A stretch of 64,000 nucleotides of DNA from Salvia splendens (Eukaryota; Streptophyta; Magnoliopsida; Lamiales; Lamiaceae). The position numbers and the translations under genes were made by a program. This document shows positions 1-12,191 of this stretch, in pieces; the stretch's first letter is position 1, and every line of letters begins with the position of its first letter. The notes under the pieces were generated by a model. It had not been told where the DNA came from and made no database searches. It worked only from the letters and a program-made list of their open reading frames with translations. Where the stretch lies: positions 9,674,501-9,738,500 of the forward strand of contig NC_056034.1 in the NCBI RefSeq assembly GCF_004379255.2, read 5' to 3'.

Positions 1-2153
1 TTTATTTTCTTTTTCTTTTCTTTCTTTTTCATAAGCATCATTTCTAAGATCAAACACACATTTTGAATTTTTCTATTTCACAACTTACACTTTTTCTACA
101 TTAAGCACACTACTTTTTTTTGCAACTTTTCTCCTTATCTCTCCAATTCATTTACAAAAGATAATAACAACTATACTAACCCAAGGAATTGTCCTCATTT
201 ATTTTGGCTTCCAAAGAATAGGCTTAAAGGCCCAAAATTGGCTCCAAAGGGAAAAATTTAAATTTAGAGAGGGTCAAAAATTTAGGTATAAAAGTAACTA
301 AGAAAATATTGCTTAACATCCTCCTAAATCAACTTAAATATTATGTAAACTTAGGCAGACTAGGAGCAAGTTCTAGAAACATATCCATGAATGCAGATAA
401 ATCACACAAGAAAGAAATTAGGCTCAAATCTCACAAGGTATAAGCATGATTCAAGGCGAACAACCAATTCACTAATTATGCACCTTTTCACCAAACCATC
501 ATATCAAAACGTCAAGTCATACTTAATCGAAGATGAAAAGAACTTCATATCATTGGCAACTCGGTGTAATGTGTCCATATACATGCATGTTTCTAAATTC
601 TTCATGCTATGTTTATGACATGGATTCACCTTCGGGTTTTTAAAAACAAAAACTTAAACAAAAAACCTAAAACAAAAACCTACACTCACGGTCCACCACT
701 TCATCCCCCCAAACTTATTTACAACAAAGTGTAAAATAAGTTTGTAGAGTCTGTAGGGACGTGAGTAAACTACTAAAAAGAAAACATACCTTGAAATTTT
801 TCGCGAAGTGGCTGGACGGGGCGAAAATTCGGAAAATTTGAAAAATCGCCGCTGGAAAACTGTTATTGGGCAGCGGTCACTGGGTGTCCACCAGCGGTCG
901 CTGCGACATGTCAGAACCTTTCCAGAAGGTGGCCAGCAGGCCGCTGCGAACACTGCAGCGGTCACTGGCGAGAGTCCAGAAACATGTGAAAATTTTCATT
1001 CAACACAAAAACGAAAATTATACTCAAAAAGTACTTTAAAAACTAGAAATAAATGGTTGGGTTGCCTCCCAACAAGCGCTTATTTTTCGTCTTTAGTTTG
1101 ACGCTCTTTGAAGTTCATGACTTATCCCCCATCGTGGGAATTCCGTTGGGATGCCTTTGTACCTACAAATTCGCAATGTGAGCATAGAATAAAAATTATA
1201 GTAGGATATAACACAATATTTGATAATCCCCCAAACTCGAATCAAATCAAGGCGTAAAAATAATCTCATGCAAGACCAATCAATCTACCTTGGTTCAACA
1301 ATCATCCCCCCATCATGATCTCTATCCCCCAATAATTTACAAGAATTTCCAATAATAGACCAAGATCATGCAAAACAATATAAGCTCAAAAATATACACA
1401 AGTCATGCAAGATAAAATAGCCTCACAATGCTATGAACGTGAACTATGCGTATCAACAATCAAGTCAATGGAGTATTCAATTTTTATCTACAAAAAGAAG
1501 CTAATTCAAGCACACCCAACAATGATACACAACAATGATTAATTCCAACAAATCCAATTCAAACTACCAAAATTTATATCAACAACAAAGTCATTCAATG
1601 GAAGAATTCAAGATCAATACTCAGAAAGTACAAGATGAACGTACCTTGCATTGGTTGACAGTTGAGCACAAGAACAATTTGATATAATCCAAAGAATTTG
1701 AGTAGGTGAGAAAATTTGAAGTGTGGGTGTGTGAATAATGTGGAAATATAGAATTTAAAGAGAGAGGAGAAGTGGATGCTAGGGTTAGAAAGAAAAGGAA
1801 TGAAACAAGGAAAAGAGGAAACATACAAGTAAAATGTCGTGTCTTCATCGTTCTTCTCTCGGCGGGCTGCTGAAAATAACTTAGCGGACCGCTGACCCTG
1901 CTCCAGTAATTTTTTTTAAAGAAAAAAAAATAAACTAAACAGAAAAAAATTAGAATTTTTTTTAGAAACCCCAAAACAAAAACTAAAACCTAAAAAAAAT
2001 TAAAGTAATATTGGAACACCTCCGTTGTTGCGCTCCTTTCTCTTCTCAAGTTCCTCAAAAAAATCAAAAGAAAGAAAACTAAAATTAAATAATGTTACAC
2101 TCTAAATTAATATTATCAACCTTTCTACAATATCAGCTTAAAGCAAGAATATT
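1..2153 (-). mobile_element. Internal region of a minus-strand LTR retrotransposon, cut by the window edge
   Basis: This stretch lies downstream (on the minus strand) of the primer-binding site at 2154-2170, so it is the inside of the LTR element whose left-hand part is outside the window. I see no gag or pol coding sequence in it, only short unrelated frames. It contains a 'gggttgcctcccaacaagcgctt' type stretch near 1057-1080 that I associate with Ty3/gypsy noncoding internal regions, and GC-rich patches with repeated 'cagcggtc/gaccgctg' words (about 870-970 and 1860-1905). The lack of coding suggests a non-autonomous (LARD-like) or internally deleted copy. Class assignment rests on the PBS and LTR, not on proteins. 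Confidence 0.55.
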
Positions 2154-2170
2154 CCCTGGCAACGACGCCA
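2154..2170 (-). other. Primer-binding site, tRNA-Asp type
   Basis: Read on the minus strand this is TGGCGTCGTTGCCAGGG, lying a few bases after the LTR end. Plant tRNA-Asp ends in CCCCGGCAACGGCGCCA, so the site is complementary with two mismatches. tRNA-Asp priming is typical of Athila/Tat-like Ty3/gypsy elements. It fixes the element orientation as minus. Confidence 0.75.
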
Positions 2171-2176
2171 AAAACT

Positions 2177-3666
2177 TGATGCACTTTTTATTAGCACTAT
2201 AAATACCTGCAAGTATACGGAGTAAATCTAATATAGCTAAAGGTCAATACCAGGATATCGAACACGGGGAATATAATTACAACTGACTATCATGTACTAA
2301 GTGTCATATACAATCTAGAGAAACAAGAGTTTTGGGTTTAAATAATTAAAATAAATAAAATAAAGCATGTAATTTAGGCAAATAGGGGAATTCCATGAAT
2401 AGTGGTTTCACAAATATGGTTATACAAATTCCAACTACAACACCCTAGCACAGTTCATACTTCGATAGAACGAGTCACATAAGTTTTGCCCATGCGGCAC
2501 AAGCGTGGATTACTAACACTAGGGTTGTCAATCCTAGATCCGTAACTCCTAAAAGCTCCTAAAACCCTTATAAAGTCCTCACTCTCAATTAACAGTGCCG
2601 TTTTAAGGGAAGCTAATTGTAGTGTCTACTAAGTGGATCTAACTCGCCAACCTCCTCTCACGATTATGTAGCAAGTTATATTAAATCATCACATAATGTG
2701 TCACTCAAACGTGAAGTATTATAGAACAACTTGGGGAAGAAACGAAGTAAGAACAAAACGGAATTATATAAACCAATAAAAGTTACTAACACATCCAAAG
2801 AAATCTTATAGTTTAGCTACTTATAGACAAATAGCAAAAACTACAAATTAAAGTACAAAACATAAAGAAAAAGCAAATAAAACCCAAGGATGAATTATTG
2901 TGAAATCTTTAGTCTTCTCTTTCCTTGCTCCAATCTCCAAGAATGGTGATGGAATGATGGATGGAGGAATTAGGGTTGGAGAATGTAGGGGGAGCCATGA
3001 AGGCTCCCCTTTTGGGGCTATGAATTGGTGAATATTAAGAATTAGGTTATGGGGTATATATAGGCTTGGAAATGATTTAAATTTGGTAAAAAGTTTCCTC
3101 CATGTAATAATAAATATGGAATTTTTGTGCCCCATAGGTTAAGGAAAAAATTTGGCTTCACAAGGTAATGTCTTCTTTCCTTCTTTGAATTTCCGCCTAA
3201 AATTCTGCACTTGACAGCTTTGCGCGACTTTGGTAGAACAGTCATAACTATCTCCATAGAACTCCGATTGAGATGATCAAGGTACCACCATGAAGCTATT
3301 TCTAAGACAAAGAGAATGATATATAGAACGCTCTGATTAGACTTCAAAATCTCCAGAAAATTGAGTTTGAACACAGGCTGTTGTGCGTGACCGGGCCCAG
3401 CGGGCCGCTGGACAGCTCCAGAACCCTCTAGACTCGTTGCAGCGACCGCTGGCATGGGTCCAGTCGTCTGCTGGATTGCGCTTAAGTTCCAGCTTCCAGA
3501 TTTAAAATTTTTATGCCATTTTTCAGCTCTATTTTGCATATTTCTCACAAAACACGTCAAAATACCAAAATGGATAAAATGTGCAAATAATGGATATGTA
3601 ATGCAACTTTGACAATTAAACGAACCAAAAAATGTCCTTAAAATAATGCAAAATCCAAGCGTATCA
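2177..3666 (-). repeat. 5' LTR of the minus-strand Ty3/gypsy-like element
   Basis: The segment begins TGATGCAC and ends GCGTATCA on the plus strand (minus strand: TGATACGC...GTGCATCA), giving TG...CA ends and a length of about 1,490 bp. Its inner end is adjacent to the tRNA-Asp PBS. Its outer end abuts the reading frame of the PQQ pseudogene at 3667, so this element inserted into that gene. Its partner LTR is outside the window. The 213-codon open frame inside it (3042-3683) has no recognisable domain and I do not call it a gene. Confidence 0.7.
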
Positions 3667-4874
3667 TCCACAATGTCACGCAATCTTCCGTTGGAGAAAA
3701 TAGTGAGCTACATCGGAGCCTCACCAAAGTCGGCATTCAAGTTGGGCCGGTCGCACAATCGGGGTTATTGGGGACCAAACAAGTGAAGTAGAAAACATCA
3801 TAACCACCTAGATGCCTAGCCTACACAATTCTCCCACTATTCAAATCAAACGCCAACAATGAATCAAAATGTATATCCGGCCCGAAATACTCGTCGGGCT
3901 TGCTTGGTGGCCTTGTTCCATTGTTCTGCCTATCCTGACACTGATGAACCTCGGTCGGAGCAATATAAAGTTGCCCTGTTTACCGCCATTATCAGGTAAG
4001 GTATACGTTTGCCATAATATTTTTCCAATTTTTACGTCTATCTTCGCCATGCTTCCTCGGAAAGTGCTACATTTTGTCGCCGGTATTGTCACTTCCTGAG
4101 ACGTTATCCCGACATAGAATCCACTGAATACATATATGCAAATAGAATTAAAATTCAATGTCAATATAAATAGAGAACGAAAAACAATATATACATTTCA
4201 AATAACTATTTTTTTCTATCCATCAATTAGTTTTAAGATGATTTTTCCTATCACCAACTGGTTTTAACATGGAATCCTCTGACCCTCTGTAAACCGTTCC
4301 AGACGCCGTAACAAGGCCCAAGGGGGCCGGATCCAGCCGAGTAGACCATAAAAGTGTTCCCGCCGAGTGCGTGACAGCGATGATGTAGGCCGGGTAGTAG
4401 ATTCCAACAATGAGAAGATCGTAGGCCACCACAGGCGTCGCCCGCGACACCGTGACGTTGACGAATGTTCCTGGTAGAGGTAACCATGTCAACTGCGCTA
4501 TATTCCGTTGCCATATCAGTGCTCCGTTGGCAGCATTAATGGTATAAAGATTGTCGTTCTACGACTGGAAGTATACTACTCCGTTGGCAACCGACGGCGT
4601 TGCCGTTATGTCGAATACAGCCAAGAATTTCCATCTCTGTCTCAACAACCCTAATCAAACGAAGATGGGATTGATAGTTCCTCCGATCTCACTCCTTCTG
4701 TTGCTCAGGTCTCCTCCACCATGGTTTGACCACTGCAAATTAATAATTTTAAAAATATATATGAACAGGAAATATAAATTTTTAAGCTACAAGAACCTCT
4801 GCAGTTGAGTTGTCGACAAATGAAAATAAACAAAATGCCAACACAATGACTGCAATACTTTCATTGTTAGCCAT
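3667..4874 (-). pseudogene. PQQ-quinoprotein (polyvinyl alcohol dehydrogenase-like) pseudogene, interrupted by an LTR element
   Basis: Reading the minus strand from ATG at 4874 gives a signal peptide (MANNESIAVIVLAFCLFSF...), a donor at 4796, and a second exon from 4732. That exon reads WSNHGGGDLSNRR, then DITATPSVANGVVYF, NLYTINAANGALIWQRN, SRATPVVAYDLLIVGIY and TLLWSTRLDP. A third piece (about 4127-3667) has GKILWQTYTLPDNGG and GGYDVFYFTCLVPNNPDC. These are the repeated PQQ-propeller blades of the plant polyvinyl alcohol dehydrogenase-like family, which is usually about 500 residues and secreted. The copy is broken by in-frame stops at 4655-4657 and in the 'YFQS-stop-NDN' segment near 4560, by an apparent internal deletion and frameshift after DNGGKQG (about 3965), by a stop after 'SGRIV', and by truncation at 3666 where the LTR begins. 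The remaining blades should lie beyond that element, outside the window. Family recognition is by eye. Confidence 0.75.
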
Positions 4875-5037
4875 AATGCAAAAATGCTGAAGCTTTTTTG
4901 TGATTTTCACAGTTGATTAGGTAAAATATTCAAGTCAAGATGTTGATTTGTATCGATTGAGTTGGTGTTTATATTTACAATAAAGTGTTTTAAGAGCTCT
5001 TGACAGATAGAAAATTAGCAACAAATTTGTTGCTTTC
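4875..5037. other. Remnant upstream region of the PQQ pseudogene
   Basis: This short AT-rich stretch separates the pseudogene start codon from the left LTR of the Athila-like element. I see no gene in it. The retrotransposon insertion at 5038 would have separated any upstream promoter. Confidence 0.4.
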
Positions 5038-6515
5038 TGAAGCTCGCTGAGATCAGATGTGTGTTTTAAGAGCTCTTTCTTTAATGCAAATTCTTAGGTC
5101 CAGAGGATTCTCTAGAGCACATGGTCTAGGAGATCATGAACTTTCAGAATGCAGTCGTTTCCACAGCAAATCCGGCTTCAAAACCTCAACCCTCTACACT
5201 ATTGGCTAGTATAGGGAAGTCGGGATCGAATCCACGAGGATGGAAGCATTGGAATGCATTGAGAGAACTTTGGATGGTTGGCTGTTGCCACGCAACACGA
5301 GGATTGAGTTTTAACTACTAGGCTAGGGAATTGAAATCTAGTCTATTTTAACTACCAAATCTGGAGAACTGAAAGTACGTAAAACATAAATGCATGCATG
5401 TTTCGTATCCAAAAGCAACTCGAGAGTATTCACCAAATTTCTGGGTCAAGTTAAAGAGTTTCCTAAAACAGTTAGACACACAGCAGGCAAAGTAAACGAC
5501 AAGATCGGATTTCTCTATTTGGCTACTGACAGAAAGCTGCAATTAACAAACTAAAGCGTCTCGACTATAACTACCGATCAACTTCATCTTCTCCAACAAG
5601 CAAGCACGAAAATAAACAGAACAGAACATGAAAACAGAGCATACTTTAGATTGAACGATAAACACCTCAATTAAACTACCAGCTATCAGATCTAATCTAC
5701 TAGACTAAGTAAATAAACAGCAACATAGTTTTCCATGCAGATCCAAACACACATACTTCAGATTTGAACAATTAACAGAAATCTAAGCTAGATCCACCAG
5801 AGTAATCACCAAACAAACCAGATCCACAACTTTCAACAACATTCCAACTCCGATTCAATCTCAATTCAGTAGATCAACTCCGATCAACGTCGATCTCAAC
5901 TCCGATCAATAAATCAATTGTCAAAAGCATCCAACACAATAAATCAGAGCAGTAAGCATAAAAATCAAACGAAAACTAAAAACGAAACTAGATTAACCAT
6001 AAACTTTAAACGAGTCACAAACAATCGCCAAATTTTCGGCAAGGAAATCAGCGAGGTAAGAGCACGTGCAGAAAATAAATTGTTTCTTCACCACTTCTCG
6101 GAGTGGTGTTACACCTTCCAAATAAAAAAAACAAAAAAAAACACCAACTAACTACCCCAGATCTCCCATTGAACCAAGTGCGTGAGCTAAGTGAGTGAAT
6201 TTTAGAGAGTGAGCCAAATAACCAAGGAAAATTTCTAACTAAGTGTCTTCCTCTTTTTTTTCCTCCTTTTTTCCTGGTATTTATAGGGGTGGCTCGGATC
6301 CCGAGGGCAACAGTCTTCTTGATTTGACGATTGTGCCCTCGAGGATTTCGCTCATTTTTCTTCACTTTTTTCTCTTCTATTCCTCTGCACTAGTAATTGT
6401 TCTTTGTTCTTGGGTCTGGCAGATAATTCACGCACCTGGACTTATAAATGCATGTTAGCACCGTAGAAAACACAGAATTTATATATAAAATAGATGCATG
6501 AAACGAGCCTTATCA
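5038..6515 (-). repeat. 3' LTR of the Athila-like element
   Basis: About 1,478 bp with TG...CA ends, closely matching 10700-12191. The two differ by scattered substitutions and by small indels. One is a local duplication of a block including 'cggagtggtgttacacctt', present twice at 11705-11790 but once here near 6100. The 105-codon open frame here is not a gene. Confidence 0.85.
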
Positions 6516-7167
6516 AACTGCTCACACTTAAACTATACTTGCCCTCAAGTATGATAGACAAGAAAAAAAAAAGAAATAAGGCAAGTTTCAATACATCCTC
6601 CCTTTTGAACCATCCTAAAAAAACTGAAAACTCCTAGACCTAGACACAAACGCACAGAAATCACAAAACAAAGACAAGAAAACACATAAGCCCATAAACT
6701 GGTATTTTTTCCTAGCAGTCATTCCCACAAGTTTAAGGTCAAACCAAGCATTTACAGCCTCAGATTCTTCCCCCTTCCTTCTTCTATCCAGTCAAGCTGT
6801 CAGTTCGTCAAGATAGCCTAAATTTTGCCTCTGTTAGATTCACACGATCACTCATTCCTCACCAGGGACGTAAGGATCATTCGCTCTTTAATCTGCCATA
6901 TCATTGATGCCTTAAGATTGATGCCACAGAATAGTTCCTTAAGGTCTTTCGTTGGAGTTGTAACGGGGCTAGGGGATTACAGTGTATACTGGTGAGAATC
7001 CTAGGGGATCTAAGTTCAACAGTATAGGTAAAATAGGATGCGGACATGTGAACTTAGGGACAACTTGGTAACAACCTCCCGTGTATGATTTCATCTTTCC
7101 CAACCTTATGGAGGTGTTTCTTGTCTACGTAGCCTTATTTTCCTTACTTAATTTCATTAAAATTTTT
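6516..7167 (-). mobile_element. 3' noncoding internal region of the Athila-like element
   Basis: This stretch lies between the truncated RT segment and the 3' LTR. I see no protein motif in it. The sequence next to the LTR (TTAAGTGTGAGCAGTT on the minus strand) is in the position of the polypurine tract, though it is only moderately purine-rich. An intact element would have its remaining pol domains between the RT start and this region. Confidence 0.55.
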
Positions 7168-8265
7168 CTACATTCTCTTTTTTTTTCTGGGCCTGATAAT
7201 ATATATATCTTTATTTCTTTGGTACCATATGGATGGGCTTACCCATTTACTGTCGGGAATGGAGTATATGATTCCCAACGACAGCAGCTTGAGCACTTCC
7301 TTCAGGACTTCTTCTCTCATATTCGGGTTCAACTTCCTCTGCGGGTCTCGGTGGGGTTTTGCTCCTTCCTCTAAGCGAATGTGATGCATGCAGAGGTCAG
7401 GGCTTATTCTCACCAGGTCGGATAGAGTCCATCCTATGGCTGTCTTATTCTTTCTGAGCACTTCCAGTAGTTCTTCTTCCTGCTCCCTGGTCAGATTGCT
7501 GTTCACGATCACTGAGAACGTTTCGTTCTCTTCCAAATAAGCATATCTGAGGCCTGGGGGCAGTGTCTTCAACTCCTTCTTCACTGAGCTTGTCTCCTGA
7601 GGCAATGGATTCTTCTTTACCTCCTTGGTGATTAATCCTTCAGGTTCAGGCAAATTATCCATCTTGGCCACACAAGCTGATCCCTTAGACCTGGCAGATT
7701 CAGGATCTTTACAAAATTCCAGAATTGTCTCTACTAACTCTGCATCTGTCATTTCAAGTGTATTGACTGCCTCACACCAATTGGCTACTTCCTTGTCGAT
7801 GGAATGACTCAATTCTGAATTTTCCACTTGTTCCTGCATTAATTCCGTCCCAAGAAATTCTTGGACCAGGGGGTTAATCACATCTATAGCATGCATATTT
7901 TCTATATCCAGTGGTTTCTTCATAGCCTCATCAATGTTAAAAGTAAACTTCTCTCCATGATAATCTAAACAAATGGTTCCATCAAACACATCATTGATTG
8001 TCTTAGTGGTGCACCAAAAAGGTCTTCCTAAAAGCACTCTGCTTGACTCAGCCGACTGGTACTCACTCATTTTAATAACATGGAAATCAGCAGGGTACCA
8101 AAAATCATGCACTTTAACTATTATATTTTCCAACACGCCCTCAGGACTGATGCACGACCTATCAGCTAATTGAATTACCACCTTCGTATCAACCATCCTT
8201 ACTCCTTCCAGTTTCTTATAAAGCGAAAGCGGTAAACCATTTATTGATGCACCTAGATCGCACAT
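7168..8265 (-). pseudogene. Retropepsin-like and truncated reverse transcriptase segment
   Basis: The 365-codon frame opens at the aspartic protease active site in the form CDLGASINGLPLSLY (family motif D-[LT]-G-A-S) and continues with SRVLLGRPFWCTTKT, a typical second protease block. About 200 residues later it reaches LEEGAKPHRDPQRKLNP and SDSKWVSPSIW-like sequence, matching the start of a Ty3/gypsy RT domain. A one-base shift after WVSP would restore the usual VPKK-like continuation, so a frameshift is present exactly there. After that the similarity ends and the frame runs into low-complexity sequence. The YxDD catalytic box, RNase H and integrase are absent. The first Met is internal to the polyprotein; the real protein would begin further upstream in gag-pol. 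Confidence 0.8.
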
Positions 8266-9331
8266 GGCATGCTCGACCTTAATGTTCCAATTGAAATGAG
8301 GAGAGTGAACATACCTGGATCAGTACGCTTAGAAGGCATTCTTCTTTTCTGAATCACTGCCGATACGGTTTCCCCAATAACAGTTTTACCGTTGGGTTTG
8401 GTCTTCTCGACGATGAACTCTTTGATAAACTTACTGAAGATGGATAGCTTTAAAGCTTGGAGAAACGGCAGATTTATTTCCAACTTCCTAAAAATTTCCA
8501 TGAAGTCCGTTGGATCCTCCTTTTTCTTCCTAGGTTCACCTCTGTGAGGAAAGGGTTTCACTTGCCTTTCATTGTTGCTAACGTTTCCCTTGGAAGATTC
8601 TCTCATTTCTCTCCTGATTTCTTCCACCTCCGCCTCAACTCCTGGACTTGGGAAATGCTGCTCAACTACTCGGGGTATTGCTTTCTCACTGTTTGTACTC
8701 TGGTCATCACCCTCTGTTCTGACTTCCCCTGTTTCGGTTTCCTCTGTTCCATTTCCCTTCTCCAGTGGAGTTAGAGCGGACTTTCCATCCTTCTTCACAC
8801 TTGGACCATCATACTCTCGCCCCGATCTCAGGGTTATCTGGCTGATGATCGCCCTATCTGGTGGTTTGACCGAGGCAAGGATCCTTCCTTCGTTCCCCAG
8901 CATCTCACTCAAAGAAGTTGCGATCTGAGAGAGCTGTTTTGCTAACATGTCCATGGCTGCCTTCTGCTCAGTTTGCGCATCTTGAAGCTTATGCACCATG
9001 TCATTATTGGATTGCATATTGTTCTGAATGTGCTGCTGTGAGTTCACCAGATCATTCACTAATTCGTCAATGCTTTTCGGCTGTCTGGAACTCTACTGGC
9101 TGGTTTTGCCCCTTGAGGGTGGTTTGAGCCATGTCCCTGATTCGGCCGGAAGTTCCCTGGACCTCCTAGGTTGTGGTACTTTGGATTCTGTCCTTGTTGA
9201 CCTTGATGGGCTGAGAGTTCTGAGTGTTGCCTTGGTAATTCCTCTGATGCGGCGGCACGTATGAACTTGTTGGGTTGTTCTGATTCCTGTTCGCCCAGTT
9301 GGGATAGCCATTTTGCTGCCGATTGCCCCAA
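8253..9331 (-). pseudogene. Gag C-terminal and gag-pol linker region, frame-broken
   Basis: Two frames (9331-9059 and 9059-8253) carry the region between gag and protease. The minus strand first shows an Asn/Gln/Trp-rich stretch with NPQERQPNWVNRNQ and NWANRNQNN. This continues in the gag frame past the TAG near 9401, so one stop separates it from gag. The 268-residue part has a coiled-coil-like Q/M-rich start (QDAQTEQKAAMDMLAKQLSQIATS), an acidic, charged linker, and LEINLPFLQALKLSIFSKFIKE, a typical pre-protease helix of Athila-type polyproteins. Frameshifts separate the segments. Confidence 0.7.
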
Positions 9332-9399
9332 CTGTTCCCCTCCTGATTTCTGTTTACCCAGTTCGGTTGTCTCTCCTGAGGGTTTGAATAGTTATTGTT

Positions 9400-10644
9400 C
9401 TATTGTTGAGGTGGCAAATTCGTATCATTGTCAGACCATCTGAAGTTTGGGTGATCCCTCCAGGGAGCATCCCTTTGCCTTCCCGGGTTCCAACTTCCAT
9501 TAGGATTCCAACTCCCTATGGCATTCGCCTGAGCTTGGATATCTCCCTCGTTCTGCTGCCCATAACACTGGTACACTTCCTCCGGAACTGGCGTTTGTTT
9601 GCTCTTCTCTCCTGGGTCTGAGGAATTATTCTTTCCTAAAGTAATCAGAATTGCTTTCTCCAGCTTATCTACCCTTGCTTCTATCCGGTCTTCACTCTGC
9701 GCATTTACTGCCTCCACACTCCCCCTCTTAAGGATGGTGCGAGGAGAGTCATAGGCCTTCTTAGCATCGATTAGCCTGCCCAAAATTTCCCGGGCTTCGC
9801 TCACTCGTTTCTTGCTAAAATTTCCCCCGCTCGAAGAGTTTAATAAATCCTTGGATTCCGGATTTTTCCCCTCATAGAAGATGTTGTCTACCTCTGCTTC
9901 GCACATCCGGTTGTTAGGGCATGAATCGAGCAATCCTTTGAAACGTGACCAATATTGACTCAGCGCCTCATCATAATCTTGGCGGCACGCCAGAATCTCC
10001 TTCTTGATTGCATTTATCTTATTCGACGGAAAAAAGTAGTCCAGGAATAGTAGCCTGAAATCCGCCCATGAGCTTATAGAGTTTGCCGGCAGCCTCAGTA
10101 GCCAGGTGATCGCCTCTCCCTTCAATGCGAAAGGTAGAGCACGTAGCCTATAATCTTCTTCGGTCGAGTTAGGTGGCCTCTTCTGAATGCTGCAGAGTTT
10201 GCAAAACTCGTGTAAGAACTCGTAGGGACATTCTATCTTGTGGCCGTAGAAGTGTGGCATGACCGCCAGTACATTGGTCTTGATGTCTATCAATCTCTGA
10301 GTTGGGGTGATCACTATTGCTTGTGTCGGCTCGCCGTTCAAATGAGCATTAAGCGAGCTGATCTCTGGATCATTGTCTGGTTCAGCCACCATTCTAACTG
10401 TTTCTTCTTCTTCTGAGTCTGCAGGAGACTCAACTTCCTCTTTGATGGGTGGAACTAGGTCGTCGTCACTTTCTGAACTCAGCTGGACCGGATCTCCTGT
10501 TGTAAACCCAGATCGGGTGGTAACAGGGGAGACTATTTTCTTTATCTGCCAACCAAATGAGTTATTCCAGTGTCTAGACCTTGAGCTTCTGCTCATAAAC
10601 TGAAAAGAAAATGAAAAACAACAAATTAAAACTATGTACGCCAA
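9400..10644 (-). pseudogene. Retrotransposon Gag (Ty3/gypsy, Athila-like)
   Basis: This 414-codon frame contains the retrotransposon gag domain. Motifs are HFYGHKIECPYEFLHEF, DYRLRALPFALKGEAITWL, SWADFRLLFLDYFFPSNK and EALSQYWSRFKGLLDSCPN. The domain would assemble the virus-like particle that packages element RNA. It starts about 40 bases inside the PBS (10681-10698) and ends at a TAG, after which the same frame stays gag-like, so the stop is probably a mutation. The first residues (hydrophobic, ICCFSFSFQF) may not be part of the true protein; a start at the Met at about 10596 is equally likely. In the rest of the element the open frame is degraded, so I class it with the relic. Confidence 0.85.
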
Positions 10645-10680
10645 AAATCTCTAGATGCAAACATAAACAACGTCATCCAT

Positions 10681-10698
10681 CCCCGGCAACGGCGCCAT
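10681..10698 (-). other. Primer-binding site, tRNA-Asp
   Basis: The minus strand reads TGGCGCCGTTGCCGGGG, the perfect complement of the 3' end of plant tRNA-Asp, directly next to the LTR end at 10700. It marks the 5' side of the minus-strand element and supports Athila/Tat affinity. Confidence 0.9.
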
Positions 10699-10699
10699 T

Positions 10700-12191
10700 T
10701 GAAGCTCGCTGAGATCGGATGTGTGTTTTAAGATCTCTTTCTTTAATGCAAATTCGTTGGTCCAGAGAATTCGCTAGAGCACAGGGTCTAGGAGATCGTG
10801 AACTTTCATAATGCAGTCGTTGCCACAGCAAATCCCGCTTCAAAACCTCAACCCTCTACACTATTGGCTAGTATAGGGAAGTCGGGATCGAATACACGAG
10901 GATGGAAGCATTGGAATGCATTGAGAGGACTTTTGGATGGTTGGCTGCTGCCACGCAACACGAGGATTGAGTTTTAACTACTAGGCCGGGGAATTGAAAT
11001 CTAGTCCATTCTAACTACCAGATCTGGAGAACTGAAAGTACGTAAAACTTAAATGCATGCATGTTTCGTATCCAAAACAACTCGAGAGTATTCACCAAAT
11101 TCCTGGGTCAAGTAAAAGAGTTTCCTAAAATAGTTAGACACATAACGCGCAAAGTAAACGATAAGATCAGATTTCTCTATTTGGCTACTGACAGAAAGCA
11201 GCAATTAACAAACTAAAGCGTCTCGATTATAACTACCGATCAACTTCATCTTCTCCAACAAGCAAGCACGAAAATAAACAGAACATGAAAACAGAGCATA
11301 CTTTAGATTGAACGATAAATACCTCAATTAAACTACCAGCTATCAGATCTAATCTACTAGACTAAGTAAATAAACAGCAACAGAGTTTTCCATGCAGATC
11401 CAAACACACGTACTTCAGAGTTGAACAATTAACAGAAATCTAAGCTAGATCCACCAGAGTCATCACCAAACAAACCAGATCCACAACTTTCAACAACATT
11501 CCAACTCCGATTCAATCTCAATTCAGTAGATCAACTCCGATCAACACCGATCTCAACTCCGATCAACAAATCAATTGCGAAAAGCATCCAACACAGTAAA
11601 TCAGAGCAGTAAGCATCAGAACCAAATGAAAACTGAAAACGAAACTAGATTAACCATAAACTGTAAACGAGTCACAAACAATCGCCAAATTTCCGGCAAG
11701 GAAATCGGAGTGGTGTTACACCTTCCAAATAAGAGTACGTGCAGAAAATAAATTGTTTCTTCTCCCCTTCTCGGAGTGGTGTTACACCTTTCAAATAAAA
11801 AAACAAAAAAAAAACACCTAACTAACTACCCCATATCTCCCATTGAACCAAGTGCGTGAGCCAAGTGAGTGAATTTTAGAGAGTGAGCCGAAATAACCAA
11901 GGAAAATTTCTAACTAAGTGTCTTCCTCGTTTTTTTCCTCCTTTTTTTCCTGGTATTTATAGGAATGGCTCGGATCCCTAGGGCAACGGTCTTCTTGATT
12001 TGACGATTGTGCCATCGAGGATTTCGCTCCTTTTTCTTCACTTTTTTCTCTTCTATTCCTCTGCCCTGATAATTGTTCTTCGTTCTTGGGTCTGGCAGAT
12101 AATTCACGTACCTGGACTTATAAATGTATGTTAGCACCGTAGAAAATACATAATTTATATATAAAATAGATGCATGAAACAAGCCTTATCA
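10700..12191 (-). repeat. 5' LTR of the Athila-like element
   Basis: About 1,492 bp with TG...CA ends, similar along its length to 5038-6515. The PBS sits at its inner end. It carries an extra copy of a block with 'cggagtggtgttacacctt' at about 11705-11725. Confidence 0.85.

Larger units (their letters stand above)
5038..12191 (-). mobile_element. Athila-like LTR retrotransposon lacking most of pol (minus strand)
   Basis: Two similar direct repeats of about 1.48 kb (5038-6515 and 10700-12191) flank 4.18 kb of internal DNA. Both begin TGAAGCTCGCTGAG and end CCTTATCA. Reading on the minus strand, the order is 5' LTR, tRNA-Asp PBS, gag, a protease-like segment, the first block of reverse transcriptase, then about 640 bp of noncoding DNA and the 3' LTR. 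RT beyond its first motif, RNase H and integrase are missing, so this copy cannot mobilise itself. The reading frame is interrupted by stops and frameshifts. The flanking 5-mers (CTTTC at 5033-5037, CTATT at 12192-12196) agree at only three of five positions, so a clean TSD is not evident. A very similar relative supplying proteins in trans would be needed for movement. Confidence 0.85.

Noticed and set aside
3042..3683. 213-codon minus-strand ORF
   Set aside because: It lies wholly within the LTR and its flank, with no domain.
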